From NCBI RefSeq assembly GCF_015220045.1, contig NZ_JADBGB010000001.1, forward strand, positions 2,420,001 to 2,484,000: DNA of 64,000 nt, in the 5' to 3' direction. Within the stretch, counting starts at the first letter, position 1. Each line of letters begins with the position of its first letter. Below the pieces are notes generated by a model. That model was not told where the DNA came from. It ran no database searches and was given only the letters and a program-made list of their open reading frames with translations. The DNA comes from Marivivens aquimaris (GTDB taxonomy: Bacteria > Pseudomonadota > Alphaproteobacteria > Rhodobacterales > Rhodobacteraceae). Made by a program: the position numbers and the translations under genes. This document shows positions 1-11,110 of this stretch, one piece after another.

Positions 1-2270
<2,270 letters not shown>

Positions 2271-2292
2271 TTATGGGTGGACAGAAACGGAA

Positions 2293-2318
2293 AAGCGGCA
2301 CCGTTTCCGGCGCCGCTT
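2293..2318 (-). terminator. Rho-independent terminator after hemF
   Basis: Read on the minus strand, AAGCGGCGCC pairs with GGTGCCGCTT (one G-U pair) around a six-base loop, and is followed by TTCC and a short T-containing tail. It lies 7 bases after the hemF stop codon and separates hemF from katG. Confidence 0.75.
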
Positions 2319-2324
2319 GTCTCA

Positions 2325-3215
2325 TCAATACCATTTTGCCATCGGAGGCAGGCTCATCAGAACCGCGTTGGCATCATGCCCCGTGGCGAGGCCGAATTTG
2401 GTGCCGCGGTCATAGACAAGGTTGTACTCGGCATAGAGCCCGCGGTGCTGAAGCTGGGTTTCCTTGTCCGCATCATCCCAAGGCGTATTCCGGCGCTTTT
2501 CGGTCACGGGAACAAAGGCAGGCAGGAATGCTTTGCCGATGTCTTGCGTCAGGGCAAAGTCGGCCTGCCAGTCGCCCGAGTTCTGGTCATCCATAAAGAT
2601 GCCACCGACGCCGCGCGCGCGATTGCGGTGGGGAATATAGAAGTACTCGTCCGCCCACTCTTTCAGACGCGGATAGAGGTCTTCTCCATGCGGATCGAGG
2701 TGCTGTTTCTGTACTGCATGGAAATGTGCGGTGTCCTCGTCATACTCGATGCACGGATTCAGGTCCGAGCCGCCGCCAAACCACCAAGCGTTCGGGGTCC
2801 AGAACATACGCGTGTTCATGTGGACCGCAGGTGTGTGCGGGTTCTGCATGTGCGCAACGAGCGAAATGCCCGAAGCCCAGAAACGCGGATCATCCGCAAT
2901 TCCCGGAACGCCGCGCGCCGCCATCGAACGCTGAGCCGCAGGGCCGAGGGTACCGAACACTTCGGAAATATTGACGCCGACTTTCTCGAAAACGCGGCCT
3001 CCACGCATGACGCTCATCAGGCCGCCACCAGCGTCGGAGCCGTCATCGGCGGAGCGCTTGGTCTCTGTCACTTCAAAACGTCCGGCGGGCTGATCCGCGA
3101 ATAGGCCGGTCTCTTGCGTGTCTTCAAGATTTTCGAACGCAGCTACGATCTGGTCACGAAGGGTCCGGAACCATGCCGCTGCGGTCGCTTTTTCCTGCTC
3201 CATCATGTCGGTCAT
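2325..3215 (-). CDS. hemF: Oxygen-dependent coproporphyrinogen III oxidase
   Basis: Oxidative decarboxylation of coproporphyrinogen III to protoporphyrinogen IX in haem synthesis, aerobic branch, cytoplasmic. The 296-residue protein has the family hallmarks: an MRGGRVFEKVGVN block near residues 70-83, the His-rich SLVAHMQNPHTPAVHMN stretch, and the WFGGGSDLNP motif, with a conserved C-terminal region including EYNLVYDRGT. An ATG at 3258 is also in frame, but the chosen ATG at 3213-3215 has a GGAG/GAGG purine stretch upstream and agrees with the family N-terminus (MTDMMEQEK). It is divergent from the lipoprotein gene at 3298 and followed by a terminator, then katG. Confidence 0.96.
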   Translation of the reverse strand: MTDMMEQEKATAAAWFRTLRDQIVAAFENLEDTQETGLFADQPAGRFEVTETKRSADDGSDAGGGLMSVMRGGRVFEKVGVNISEVFGTLGPAAQRSMAARGVPGIADDPRFWASGISLVAHMQNPHTPAVHMNTRMFWTPNAWWFGGGSDLNPCIEYDEDTAHFHAVQKQHLDPHGEDLYPRLKEWADEYFYIPHRNRARGVGGIFMDDQNSGDWQADFALTQDIGKAFLPAFVPVTEKRRNTPWDDADKETQLQHRGLYAEYNLVYDRGTKFGLATGHDANAVLMSLPPMAKWY

Positions 3216-3232
3216 CGCCTCATTCTCCGTTC

Positions 3233-3245
3233 GATATTGAATATC
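3233..3245. promoter_or_regulatory. 13-base perfect inverted repeat upstream of hemF
   Basis: GATATT-G-AATATC lies in the 82-base gap between the divergent hemF and lipoprotein genes, 18-30 bases before the hemF start codon. It could be an operator for either gene. It is not a canonical FNR box (TTGAT-N4-ATCAA), because the spacing is wrong. Confidence 0.3.
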
Positions 3246-3297
3246 AACGGCCCATATCAATTAAAACGTATGTCGACTACTGCTATGGAGTTCCATC

Positions 3298-3684
3298 ATG
3301 AAGCGCTTACTGCTTCTCATCCCCCTCGGTCTCGCCGCATGCGCCAGCCCGCAAGAACGCTGCATCAGCCAAGCGCAGCGCAACCTCAACGTCGTGAACA
3401 ATCTGATTACCGTCACGCGTGGCAATATCGAACGCGGCTACGCTATCGAGGAACGTCAGGAAGTGCGCACCGTGAATCGCGTCTGTTCGGACGAACTGGA
3501 TAGCGGCGAGGTCGTGCGCGTACCGTGTCAGCAGGTCATCACCGAGGACGTCAACGTGCCGGTTGCGATCGACCTGAATGCCGAAACGGCCAAGCTGGAA
3601 TCGCTGATCGACCGCCGCGACGCGCTACAGGCCAGCGTGGGTAGCGCCATCGCGCAATGTCAGGCGCAGTATCCCGAAACCTGA
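3298..3684 (+). CDS. Small lipoprotein of unknown function
   Basis: A 128-residue protein starting MKRLLLLIPLGLAAC, a lipoprotein signal peptide with lipobox LAAC and acylated Cys at residue 15. The mature part has five further Cys residues, mixed polar composition and a predicted helical C-terminal third (ETAKLESLIDRRDALQA). I do not recognise a family. The ATG follows an AT-rich leader with the purine stretch TATGGAG as likely ribosome site. The stop codon at 3682-3684 directly abuts the stop of the SDR gene on the other strand at 3685. Confidence 0.85.
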   Translation: MKRLLLLIPLGLAACASPQERCISQAQRNLNVVNNLITVTRGNIERGYAIEERQEVRTVNRVCSDELDSGEVVRVPCQQVITEDVNVPVAIDLNAETAKLESLIDRRDALQASVGSAIAQCQAQYPET

Positions 3685-4488
3685 TTAGTGGGCGGGACAG
3701 CCCACTGCGTCGATCAGGGTGCGCCCGCCATCTACGGTGATAATCTGGCCGGTGACAAAATCGGATGCGTCGCAGGCCAGATATTGCACCGCCTCGCAAA
3801 CCTCGAGCGGGCTCGCGATCCGCTGGAGCGGGGTGTGGCGCAGGATGTCTTCGCGATAATCGTCGTGCTCTTTGAGCTTTCCCTTGAGGCTGGCGCTCAT
3901 GACGCTGCCGAAGGCAACGGCGTTCACGCGCACACGGTTCGGCGCGAGTGCTACCGCCAGCGATCGGGTCATCTGGTCAGAGGCAGCCGCCGAAATCGAA
4001 TAGGCCATCAGATCAGGGTGCGTACGGCGCGCGGCAATCGACGACAGGTTGATAATCGTGCCGACGGTCTCATCCTCGCGGTCTTCCGACAGCTTGATCA
4101 TCTTACGAGCGACAGCCTGGCTCAGCTTCAGCGCGGTCAGCATGTTCTGTTCGAGCAGCATCATGACACTGTCATCATCAGGGCTCAGCGGATCGGTCGG
4201 CATCACCTGACGCGATGCGTTCACCAGAATGTCGATGCCGTCGAACGCGTCCATCGTCGCGGACAGCAGGTTCTTTACGTTCAGCTTCTTGCGCAGGTCG
4301 CCGGCAAAGATGCGCGCCGGACCATCGGGTTCGAAGTCGGACATAACCTCGCGCTGGAGCGCCTCTTCGTCCATGTCGGCGAACATGACATTCGCGCCCT
4401 GCTCGACGAAATGACGGCCGATGGCCAGACCGACGCCGTTGGCGCCACCGGTCACAATCGCGGTCTTACCTGCAAGAGAGAAGGACAT
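3685..4488 (-). CDS. SDR-family protein lacking the catalytic Lys
   Basis: Short-chain dehydrogenase/reductase fold of 267 residues, cytoplasmic. The nucleotide-binding TGGANGVG motif is at residues 13-20, the substrate Ser at 150 (INLSSIAA) and the Tyr at 163, with the usual 13-residue spacing between them. The normal YxxxK motif reads YSISA, so the catalytic Lys is replaced by Ala at 167; the NNAG motif reads NASR. The end GQIITVDGGRTL is typical of SDRs. The protein may be inactive, or may use a different mechanism. The start at 4486-4488 (MSFSLAGK) fits the family; an upstream ATG would add 50 residues without homology. It is probably co-transcribed with the rsmC-like gene 26 bases upstream. 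Confidence 0.88.
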   Translation of the reverse strand: MSFSLAGKTAIVTGGANGVGLAIGRHFVEQGANVMFADMDEEALQREVMSDFEPDGPARIFAGDLRKKLNVKNLLSATMDAFDGIDILVNASRQVMPTDPLSPDDDSVMMLLEQNMLTALKLSQAVARKMIKLSEDREDETVGTIINLSSIAARRTHPDLMAYSISAAASDQMTRSLAVALAPNRVRVNAVAFGSVMSASLKGKLKEHDDYREDILRHTPLQRIASPLEVCEAVQYLACDASDFVTGQIITVDGGRTLIDAVGCPAH

Positions 4489-4514
4489 CTGAAAACTCCG
4501 GTAGCCTGAATAAC

Positions 4515-5477
4515 TTAGCGAATGGGCTTGGATGCAAGGAATAGCTTGAAAGCGCCGTCGCCGCCAATCTCTTCGACGTGACGGAATTTCTCGCGCAGCG
4601 TGACTTCGTAAGGAAGGTGACGGTTTGCGACCATCCACAGATTGCCCGACGGCGTGAGGTTACGCGCGGCGGCAGCGATGAACGCTTTGCCAAGTCCCGG
4701 ATCACCTGCGCGGCCCGTGTGGAACGGCGGGTTCATGACGATGCCTTGGTAGGGCTGGCTCGCGGTCCACTTGGTCGCGTCAGCCCAGTGGAAATTCGCG
4801 CGGGCATCGGTGACGTTCATTTCGGCGCAATTCAACGACAGCGCTTCCGCTTCGATCAGGTCGAGCGACTGGACGTTCGGGCTCTTCAGCACTTCGCCAG
4901 AGAGATAGCCCCAGCCCGCACCGAAATCGGCCATGCGCGACGGCAGCTTTTCGGGCAGTGCCTTGGCCAGCAGCGCCGAACCACGATCAATCGCGCCATC
5001 AGAGAACGCACCCGCAGTGGTCCAGAACCCATGCTCGCCCTGCTGCGCGCCGGTGTCGACCCAGTCGGCGAACGCATCAGTGCCCTCGAACCAGAACATG
5101 CGGCCGTGTGCCTTGGTCACTGTCGGCAAATCGCCGAGGCGCTTGCGGCACTCTTTATATATGCTGTCGATACCATCGGTCTTTTGGCCGTCGACAATCA
5201 CTAGGCCCGACTTCGAAGCCTCGGCAATCATCGCGCGGGCAAGGCCCTTTGCGCGCGGCACCACAACGATCGTCGTAGCGGCAGCACCATCACCGAGCTT
5301 GTAGCCCGCAGTTTCCCACGCTTCGGCGGCAGGTTTGAAACCGGTGTCGATGAACACGCGTTCGCGGGGCAGCTCGGCCACTTCATAGTCGACGTCAGGG
5401 CGCATGATTTTGATGTCGCCTTCCAGCAACGACAGAAGGCCCTCGGTCAGGGCCGTGGACAAACGGGAGCGGGACAT
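4515..5477 (-). CDS. rsmC: RsmC-like SAM-dependent 16S rRNA guanine methyltransferase
   Basis: Class I methyltransferase of 320 residues with the RsmC/RlmG layout: a degenerate N-terminal methyltransferase-like half, and a C-terminal catalytic half with a SAM-binding motif (MADFGAGWGYLS) and the NPPFHTG motif typical of N2-guanine methyltransferases. RsmC modifies G1207 of 16S rRNA; I infer this target by similarity, and RlmG-like activity is possible. It lies between clpS (30 bases upstream) and the SDR gene (26 bases downstream), all on the minus strand, so a three-gene operon is likely. Confidence 0.85.
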   Translation of the reverse strand: MSRSRLSTALTEGLLSLLEGDIKIMRPDVDYEVAELPRERVFIDTGFKPAAEAWETAGYKLGDGAAATTIVVVPRAKGLARAMIAEASKSGLVIVDGQKTDGIDSIYKECRKRLGDLPTVTKAHGRMFWFEGTDAFADWVDTGAQQGEHGFWTTAGAFSDGAIDRGSALLAKALPEKLPSRMADFGAGWGYLSGEVLKSPNVQSLDLIEAEALSLNCAEMNVTDARANFHWADATKWTASQPYQGIVMNPPFHTGRAGDPGLGKAFIAAAARNLTPSGNLWMVANRHLPYEVTLREKFRHVEEIGGDGAFKLFLASKPIR

Positions 5478-5507
5478 ATCGTCAGGACCTTACGGGACGC
5501 GAAGGCG

Positions 5508-5849
5508 TCACTCTTTTTCCATGGTGCATTGCAGCGGGTGCTGGTGCCGTTGGGCAAAATCCATCACCTGAGCAACTTTGGTTTCGGCAATCTCGTGCGA
5601 GAAGACACCGGCAACGGCGACGCCTTTCTTGTGCACGGTCAGCATCAGCTCGAACGCTTGGGCATGGGTCATGCCGAAGAAACGCTCGAGCACATGAACA
5701 ACGAACTCCATCGGAGTATAGTCGTCGTTCAGGATCAGAACCTTGTAGAGCGGTGGACGCTTCGTCTTGGGGCGCACGTCAAGTTTGACGCCGAAATCGC
5801 CGTCGTCATCATCGCCATTCTGCGCCATCATCAAGATGTCAGCTGTCAT
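5508..5849 (-). CDS. clpS: ATP-dependent Clp protease adaptor ClpS
   Basis: Adaptor that delivers N-end-rule substrates to ClpAP. The 113-residue protein has an acidic flexible N-terminus ([11 protein letters not shown]) and the ClpS core, with [15 protein letters not shown] forming the N-degron pocket, followed by the [20 protein letters not shown] segment and a CTMEKE tail. Length and order match the family. The start at 5849 is the first ATG; ATGs at 5831 and 5828 are alternatives, and no ribosome site clearly decides. It is first in a likely operon with the rsmC-like and SDR genes. clpA is not in the window. Confidence 0.95.
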   Translation of the reverse strand: MTADILMMAQNGDDDDGDFGVKLDVRPKTKRPPLYKVLILNDDYTPMEFVVHVLERFFGMTHAQAFELMLTVHKKGVAVAGVFSHEIAETKVAQVMDFAQRHQHPLQCTMEKE

Positions 5850-5938
5850 GTTCTACCGTTATCTGGTGGGGCCATTGCGGATGTATATAGTCAGACATAC
5901 CCATAAGAAAACCCCGCAGTTATTCAGGACACTTTCAA

Positions 5939-6628
5939 ATGGCGCACAGATGGACAATCGCTTTCGATGCTGACGACACGCTCTGGCACAATGAGCGGTT
6001 CTTCAAACTCAGCCAGAAGAAGTTTGCTGACCTGCTTTCCGATTATGTGGAGCCGGACCACCTGCATGACAGGCTGCTCGCGGCGGAGCGCAAGAACATC
6101 GCGTTCTACGGTTTCGGGATCAAAGGCTTCACCCTGTCCATGATCGAAACTGCGCTCGAAGTGACGGAAGGCCGCGTTTCACAACACGTTATTCAGCAGC
6201 TTCTTGATAACGGACGTGAAATGCTGCGCCACCCGATCGAACTGCTTGAAGGCGTCGGAGAGACGATTCCCCGACTCGCTGCGGACTACGATCTGCTGGT
6301 CATCACTAAGGGCGACCTGCTCGATCAGGAAAGGAAGGTGGCCCAATCCGGCCTCGGAGACCACTTTTCTGCCGTCGAAATCGTCAGCGACAAAACTGCA
6401 GAGGTCTATCAGCGGATTTTTGCTCGTCATGACACCGCCCGCGTGATGATGGTCGGCAATTCGCTGAAATCGGATGTGATTCCAGCCATCGAGGCGGGCG
6501 CTTGGGGCGTCTATGTGCCCCATGAATTAACGTGGGAATACGAAAAAGCGGACGAACCCGACCACGCCCGATTCTGCAAAATCAGAAGCCTAAACGACCT
6601 ACCCGATCTGATAGCCAAGCTCGGATAG
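5939..6628 (+). CDS. HAD-superfamily hydrolase
   Basis: Probable phosphatase of 229 residues. HAD motif I is FDADDTLWHN (residues 9-18, nucleophile Asp10), motif II is the Thr in VITKGD, motif III is the Lys in SDKTAEVY and motif IV is GNSLKSDV. A helical cap lies between motifs I and II, as in subfamily I enzymes. The substrate cannot be told from sequence. It is divergent from clpS across an 89-base gap, and the ATG is preceded by AGGACA. Confidence 0.9.
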   Translation: MAHRWTIAFDADDTLWHNERFFKLSQKKFADLLSDYVEPDHLHDRLLAAERKNIAFYGFGIKGFTLSMIETALEVTEGRVSQHVIQQLLDNGREMLRHPIELLEGVGETIPRLAADYDLLVITKGDLLDQERKVAQSGLGDHFSAVEIVSDKTAEVYQRIFARHDTARVMMVGNSLKSDVIPAIEAGAWGVYVPHELTWEYEKADEPDHARFCKIRSLNDLPDLIAKLG

Positions 6629-6822
6629 ATTGCAGACGCGATTTCGCCGCTTTGTCACATCTTGTGCCAATAGCTAACAAAACAACGAGATTTACGATTC
6701 TGCTACAATTGCGCCGTGCAGGCCGCTGAAAAAGGGGAGTTTGCGCAATCAGATCGCTGTGTTACGCTCACTGTTAATTACAGAGGTGCCACCAAAAATT
6801 CGGCACCCAGAGGCAGTAAAAA
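6629..6822 (+). promoter_or_regulatory. Leader and promoter region of the D,D-carboxypeptidase gene
   Basis: A 194-base gap that is AT-richer than its neighbours. It contains a small hairpin, GGTGCC (6785-6790) with GGCACC (6802-6807), ending 15 bases before the ATG at 6823 and followed by the weak ribosome site AGAGGCAG. No coding potential or RNA gene is visible. Confidence 0.4.
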
Positions 6823-8406
6823 ATGGTGAGCGACGTGGCAGGTCGTCCGAATATCCGGACCCTAATTGGGGTATTATTCCTTGGTGCATTGTGGCTTTTG
6901 TCCTTTGCGCCCCAACAGGCGAGTGCGGTTCCTAGCGCGCACTATGTAATCGACGCCCGCACGGGCGAGGTTTTCCAAACCTACAACTCCGATACGCGGC
7001 TTCATCCGGCGTCTCTGACGAAGATGATGACACTCTACCTCGCGTTTCAGGCGATGGAGCGTGGTGAGATTACGGCGGATACGCCGGTGACCATCACCAG
7101 CGCCGCGTCATCGGAGCCGCCGAGCAAGCTTGGCCTGCGTACGGGGCAGCAAATTCGCTTCCGTTACCTTGTACGCGCTGCGGCCGTGAAGTCGGCCAAT
7201 GACGCTGCCACCGCGATCGGGATCGCGCTTGAGGGCTCCGAAGAAGCCTTCGCCGCCCGTATGAACCGCATGGCGCAGTCGATGGGCATGACCCGCACGA
7301 CCTTCCGCAATGCAAACGGCCTCACGCAGTCCGGCCACCTGTCGACCGCTCGCGATATGTCTGTACTGGGGCGTCACGTCGTCTACGACTTCCCGCAGTA
7401 TTACAACATCTTCTCTCGCACCTCGACCGACGCGGGCATGGCGACCGTTTACAACACGAACCGCCGCTTCCTTGGTGCGTATCGCGGTGCTGACGGCATC
7501 AAGACCGGCTTTACCAACGCTGCAGGTTACAACCTTGTCGCTTCGGCGCAGCGCGGTAACGTCCGCATCATCGCTGTTGTCATGGGCTCGACCTCGACTC
7601 CGGCCCGTAACGCCAAAGCAGCCGAGTTGCTGGATATCGGTTTTGCCCGTGCGCCAAGCAATGCTCGCATCGCGCGTCCGCCCCTGCCCGCCTATTCGCC
7701 GGGTAATGGTTCGGCCCCGATCGTGACGGCGAATGCCGCTGAAGCCGTCAACGTTCCGGCCGGCAAAATCATCCGCACCACCGGCGCAGTGCTTGTCAGC
7801 GCAAGGCCGGTTGGACGCGCAATGCCGAACACGCCGATGGATCCAGACGAGGCCCAAGCCGTCGCCCAAGCGCTCGCCGCTGCGATGGCCGTAACTGCAG
7901 AAGTCGCAGCGCCGACAGAAGTTGCCGAAGCTGTCGTCGAGCCTGTGCTCGAGCCGGTCATCGAAGCCGTCGTTGCTGGTCTGGAAGAAGCGCCAATGCC
8001 GCGTATTCGCCCTGCGCAGATCGTTCCGGCCGAGGAGCTGGTTCAGGTCGCTGCGGTCGAACCCGATGTTGCTACTGATCCGGCCGATATCGCCGCCGCC
8101 GTTGCTCAAGCGACCACCGTCGCCGCTGAAGAGCCGGTCGTCGTGACCCGCGTTTCGACGTCGGGTGGTCAGCACTGGGGCATCAACGTGGGCCGCTACA
8201 ACTCGCGCTATGAGGCCGAGCGCATTCTGGTGCGTGTTGCTCTGAACGAGATGAGCAGCCTTGACGGTACGGTGCGCCGCGTCGTGCAAAGCCCGCGCGG
8301 CTTCGACGCGAACTTCATGGGCATGACCCGTGAACGCGCCGAACTGGCCTGTCGCCGCCTTCAGGCGCGCGACCAGACCTGCTTCATGGTTGGTCAGGCA
8401 GAATAA
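6823..8406 (+). CDS. D-alanyl-D-alanine carboxypeptidase with C-terminal SPOR domain
   Basis: Penicillin-binding protein of the PBP5/6 (peptidase S11) family that trims the terminal D-Ala from peptidoglycan stem peptides in the periplasm. The 527-residue protein has an N-terminal membrane or signal segment (residues 12-35, ending QASA). The active-site triad is S64LTK67, S124AN126 and K227TG. After the catalytic domain (to about residue 285) comes an Ala/Val/Pro/Glu-rich linker of about 150 residues. The C-terminal 75 residues resemble a SPOR domain (WGINVGRYNSRYEAERIL, then ELACRRLQ) that binds denuded glycan at the division site. The 3' end overlaps the convergent yejF-like gene by 13 bases. 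Confidence 0.93.
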   Translation: MVSDVAGRPNIRTLIGVLFLGALWLLSFAPQQASAVPSAHYVIDARTGEVFQTYNSDTRLHPASLTKMMTLYLAFQAMERGEITADTPVTITSAASSEPPSKLGLRTGQQIRFRYLVRAAAVKSANDAATAIGIALEGSEEAFAARMNRMAQSMGMTRTTFRNANGLTQSGHLSTARDMSVLGRHVVYDFPQYYNIFSRTSTDAGMATVYNTNRRFLGAYRGADGIKTGFTNAAGYNLVASAQRGNVRIIAVVMGSTSTPARNAKAAELLDIGFARAPSNARIARPPLPAYSPGNGSAPIVTANAAEAVNVPAGKIIRTTGAVLVSARPVGRAMPNTPMDPDEAQAVAQALAAAMAVTAEVAAPTEVAEAVVEPVLEPVIEAVVAGLEEAPMPRIRPAQIVPAEELVQVAAVEPDVATDPADIAAAVAQATTVAAEEPVVVTRVSTSGGQHWGINVGRYNSRYEAERILVRVALNEMSSLDGTVRRVVQSPRGFDANFMGMTRERAELACRRLQARDQTCFMVGQAE

Positions 8407-10001
8407 GAAGCGGCACGGCCGTCAAAGGCCGCCGCCATCAATTCGCGGGTGTAGTCGGTTTGCGGATTATCGAATACCGCATCCACTTCACCCGCTTCCA
8501 CAACATCACCGTTACGCATGACCATAATCCGGTGCGAGAGCGCGCGGACGACGGTCAAATCGTGCGAAATGAACAGATACGCCAGTCCGTGCTTGCGCTG
8601 TAGATCGCGGAGTAGATCGACGATCTGCACCTGAACCGTGCGATCGAGCGCCGAAGTTGGTTCGTCCAGAACCACAAGCTTCGGACGCAGAACCATCGCA
8701 CGCGCAATCGCAATACGCTGGCGCTGACCACCCGAGAATTCATGCGGGTAACGGTTCATCATCGCGGGGTCGAGGCCGACCTCCGTCATAATTTCCGCCA
8801 CCATATCGTGCCGGCTGCGGGTCGGGTCGATTTTGTGGATGCCCAGTCCCTCGGCAATGATCTGTTCGACCGTCATACGAGGTGACAGCGAGCCGTAGGG
8901 GTCTTGGAATACGATCTGCATATCTGCGCGGAGCGGGCGCAGTTCGCGCTGACTGAGGCCATTCGTATCCTTGCCGATGAACGCGATGCGCCCCTTCGAC
9001 TGGATCAAGCGCATGACAGCGAGCGCGAGGGTCGTCTTGCCCGAACCGGATTCGCCGACGATGCCGAGCGTTTCCCCTGCCCTCACGGTCAGTGATGCAC
9101 TGTTCACCGCTTTGACGTAGCCAGCAGTGCGGCGAAACAGGCCACGTCGGATGGGGAACCAGATACGCAGTTCGTCAGTCTCTGCGATGACGGGCGCATT
9201 CTCCGGCACCGGTACAGGACGCCCCTGCGCTTCGGCAGCGAGGAGCATCTGCGTATAAGGGTGTTGCGGATTGCCGAAGACCTCTGCGGTCGTTCCGTGC
9301 TCCACGATCTCGCCGTCTTTCATCACGCAGACGCGGTCAGCTATTTTGCGAACGATGGTAAGGTCGTGCGTGATGAAGAGCATCGCCATGCCCTCCTCGC
9401 GCTTGAGCTCGTCCATAAGTTCAAGGATTTGCGCCTGAATAGTCACATCCAGCGCGGTCGTCGGCTCATCCGCGATCAGCAGGTCGGGTCCATTCGCCAG
9501 TGCCATCGCGATCATTACACGCTGACGCTGACCGCCCGACAGTTCGTGGGGGAAGCTTTTCAGACGAGACTCGGCATCTCGGATACCGACGCGGGTGAGC
9601 AGTTCGATGATGCGTTCACGAACCGCTCCGCCGCGCTTCCCTTGGTGAAGCTCGATCACCTCGCGCAGCTGCTTTTCGATGGTGTGCAGCGGGTTGAGCG
9701 AGGTCATCGGCTCTTGGAAGATGAAGCTGATGTCGTTGCCACGCACAGACTGCAGGGTCTTCTCGTCCGCCTTCGCCAGCTCCGTATCCTTGTACAGGAT
9801 CGAGCCTTCGATCTCTGCGTTGTCAGGGAGCAGATCGACGGTCGACAGCGCGGTCACCGATTTGCCCGAACCGGATTCGCCTACAAGAGCGACAGTCTCA
9901 CCCCGCTGGATATCGAACGACACGCCATGCACGGCGGGACGCAATTCGCCGTCCTGACGGAAGGCGATCTTGAGGTCGGAAACTCGAAGCAGCGGGGTCA
10001 T
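8394..10001 (-). CDS. yejF: Peptide ABC importer, fused double ATPase (YejF-type)
   Basis: ATP-hydrolysing subunit of an oligopeptide/microcin C-type importer. The 535-residue protein carries two complete nucleotide-binding domains: Walker A GESGSGKS at residues 41-48 with signature LSGGQRQRV, then a second GESGSGKT with FSGGQRQRI. Each has a Walker B region (LLIADEPTTALD, LVVLDEPTSALD). This fused layout is typical of YejF. The ATG at 9999-10001 overlaps the stop of the permease gene as ATGA, so translation is probably coupled. The 3' end runs 13 bases into the convergent D,D-carboxypeptidase gene. Confidence 0.93.
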   Translation of the reverse strand: MTPLLRVSDLKIAFRQDGELRPAVHGVSFDIQRGETVALVGESGSGKSVTALSTVDLLPDNAEIEGSILYKDTELAKADEKTLQSVRGNDISFIFQEPMTSLNPLHTIEKQLREVIELHQGKRGGAVRERIIELLTRVGIRDAESRLKSFPHELSGGQRQRVMIAMALANGPDLLIADEPTTALDVTIQAQILELMDELKREEGMAMLFITHDLTIVRKIADRVCVMKDGEIVEHGTTAEVFGNPQHPYTQMLLAAEAQGRPVPVPENAPVIAETDELRIWFPIRRGLFRRTAGYVKAVNSASLTVRAGETLGIVGESGSGKTTLALAVMRLIQSKGRIAFIGKDTNGLSQRELRPLRADMQIVFQDPYGSLSPRMTVEQIIAEGLGIHKIDPTRSRHDMVAEIMTEVGLDPAMMNRYPHEFSGGQRQRIAIARAMVLRPKLVVLDEPTSALDRTVQVQIVDLLRDLQRKHGLAYLFISHDLTVVRALSHRIMVMRNGDVVEAGEVDAVFDNPQTDYTRELMAAAFDGRAASYSA

Positions 10002-11107
10002 TTGAATGTCTTTCGCGGGTCGAACGCATCGCGGACGCCTTCGAAGATGAAGACCAGAAGCGACAGCATGAATGCGAAGGTGAAGAAGGCGGTAAAGCCA
10101 AGCCAAGGCGCCCACGGGTACCGCTTGGCCTGAACCGTGAGGTGACCGAGCGATGGGGCCGAGCTGGGAAGGCCGAAGCCGAGGAAGTCGAGCGTCGCCA
10201 GCGTCGCGATCGCGCCGGTCAGCAGGAACGGCAGCATGGTGAGCGTCGCAACCATCGCGTTCGGCAGGACATGGCGGATCATGATCGTCCGGTCACGCAC
10301 GCCAAGCGCGCGGGCGGCCCGCACATATTCGAGGTTCCGCGCGCGCAGGAACTCAGCGCGCACGACACCAACCAAGGCAGGCCAACTGAACAGCACGGTA
10401 ATCACCACGAGCAGCCAGAACGATTTCCCTAGGATCGCAACAAGGATCATCATCACATAGAGCGACGGCATCCCACCCCAGATTTCGATAAAGCGCTGGA
10501 AGGTCAGGTCGAGCCAACCGCCGAAATAGCCCTGCACAGCACCGGCCAGAACACCGACAACGGACGAGATCGACACAACAACAAGCGCAAAGCTGATTGA
10601 CAGGCGGAAACCGTAGATGACACGGGCCAGCACGTCGCGCTTCGTGTCGTCGGTTCCCAACAGGTTGTCCTTGCTCGGCGGAGCCGGAGCGACGCCTTGG
10701 GTATCCACGATGGTGTCGTACTTGTACGGAATAGGCGGCCAGATCATCCAACCCTTGGAGAAGTCAGTGACGTCCGGCGTGCCGCCTGCTTCGACCTCTT
10801 CATAGATACCTTCGGGATCGTCGAAACATTCATCGGCGCCGCCGGTCACGATCAGGCACTTTACTTCGGGGGACGAATAGACAGCCTCGGTCGGGAAATC
10901 GCCGTTGAAATCACGTTCCGAATAGAAGGTCAGCACGGGGCTGCGAAGCTCGCCGCGATAGGACACGAGGATCGGTTTGTCGTTGGCCAGAAACTCGGCG
11001 AACAGGCTGATGAAGAATAGTGTGCCGAGGATGATCAGCGACCATAGGGCACGGCGGTTGCGCTTGAAGTTGCGCAAGCGCCGTTGGTTCAGAGGAGAAA
11101 GACGCAT
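9998..11107 (-). CDS. yejE: Peptide ABC importer permease YejE
   Basis: Inner-membrane permease of 369 residues. One transmembrane helix near residues 22-42 is followed by the long periplasmic insertion (about residues 45-150) typical of YejE/OppC permeases. At least four more helices follow, with the ABC permease EAA-type loop around RAARALGVRD. The N-terminal MRLSPLNQRRLRNFKRNRR motif is characteristic of YejE. It sits 3 bases after yejB and overlaps yejF by 4. Confidence 0.93.
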   Translation of the reverse strand: MRLSPLNQRRLRNFKRNRRALWSLIILGTLFFISLFAEFLANDKPILVSYRGELRSPVLTFYSERDFNGDFPTEAVYSSPEVKCLIVTGGADECFDDPEGIYEEVEAGGTPDVTDFSKGWMIWPPIPYKYDTIVDTQGVAPAPPSKDNLLGTDDTKRDVLARVIYGFRLSISFALVVVSISSVVGVLAGAVQGYFGGWLDLTFQRFIEIWGGMPSLYVMMILVAILGKSFWLLVVITVLFSWPALVGVVRAEFLRARNLEYVRAARALGVRDRTIMIRHVLPNAMVATLTMLPFLLTGAIATLATLDFLGFGLPSSAPSLGHLTVQAKRYPWAPWLGFTAFFTFAFMLSLLVFIFEGVRDAFDPRKTFK

Positions 11108-11110
11108 GCG

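Noticed and set aside
3231..3247. An FNR/FnrL site upstream of hemF
   Set aside because: TTGAATATCAA has only three bases between half-sites; the FNR consensus needs TTGAT-N4-ATCAA.
7108..8289. A 393-codon minus-strand frame opposite the D,D-carboxypeptidase gene
   Set aside because: The plus-strand gene has the SxxK, SxN and KTG triad and a SPOR domain; the antisense frame has none of these.
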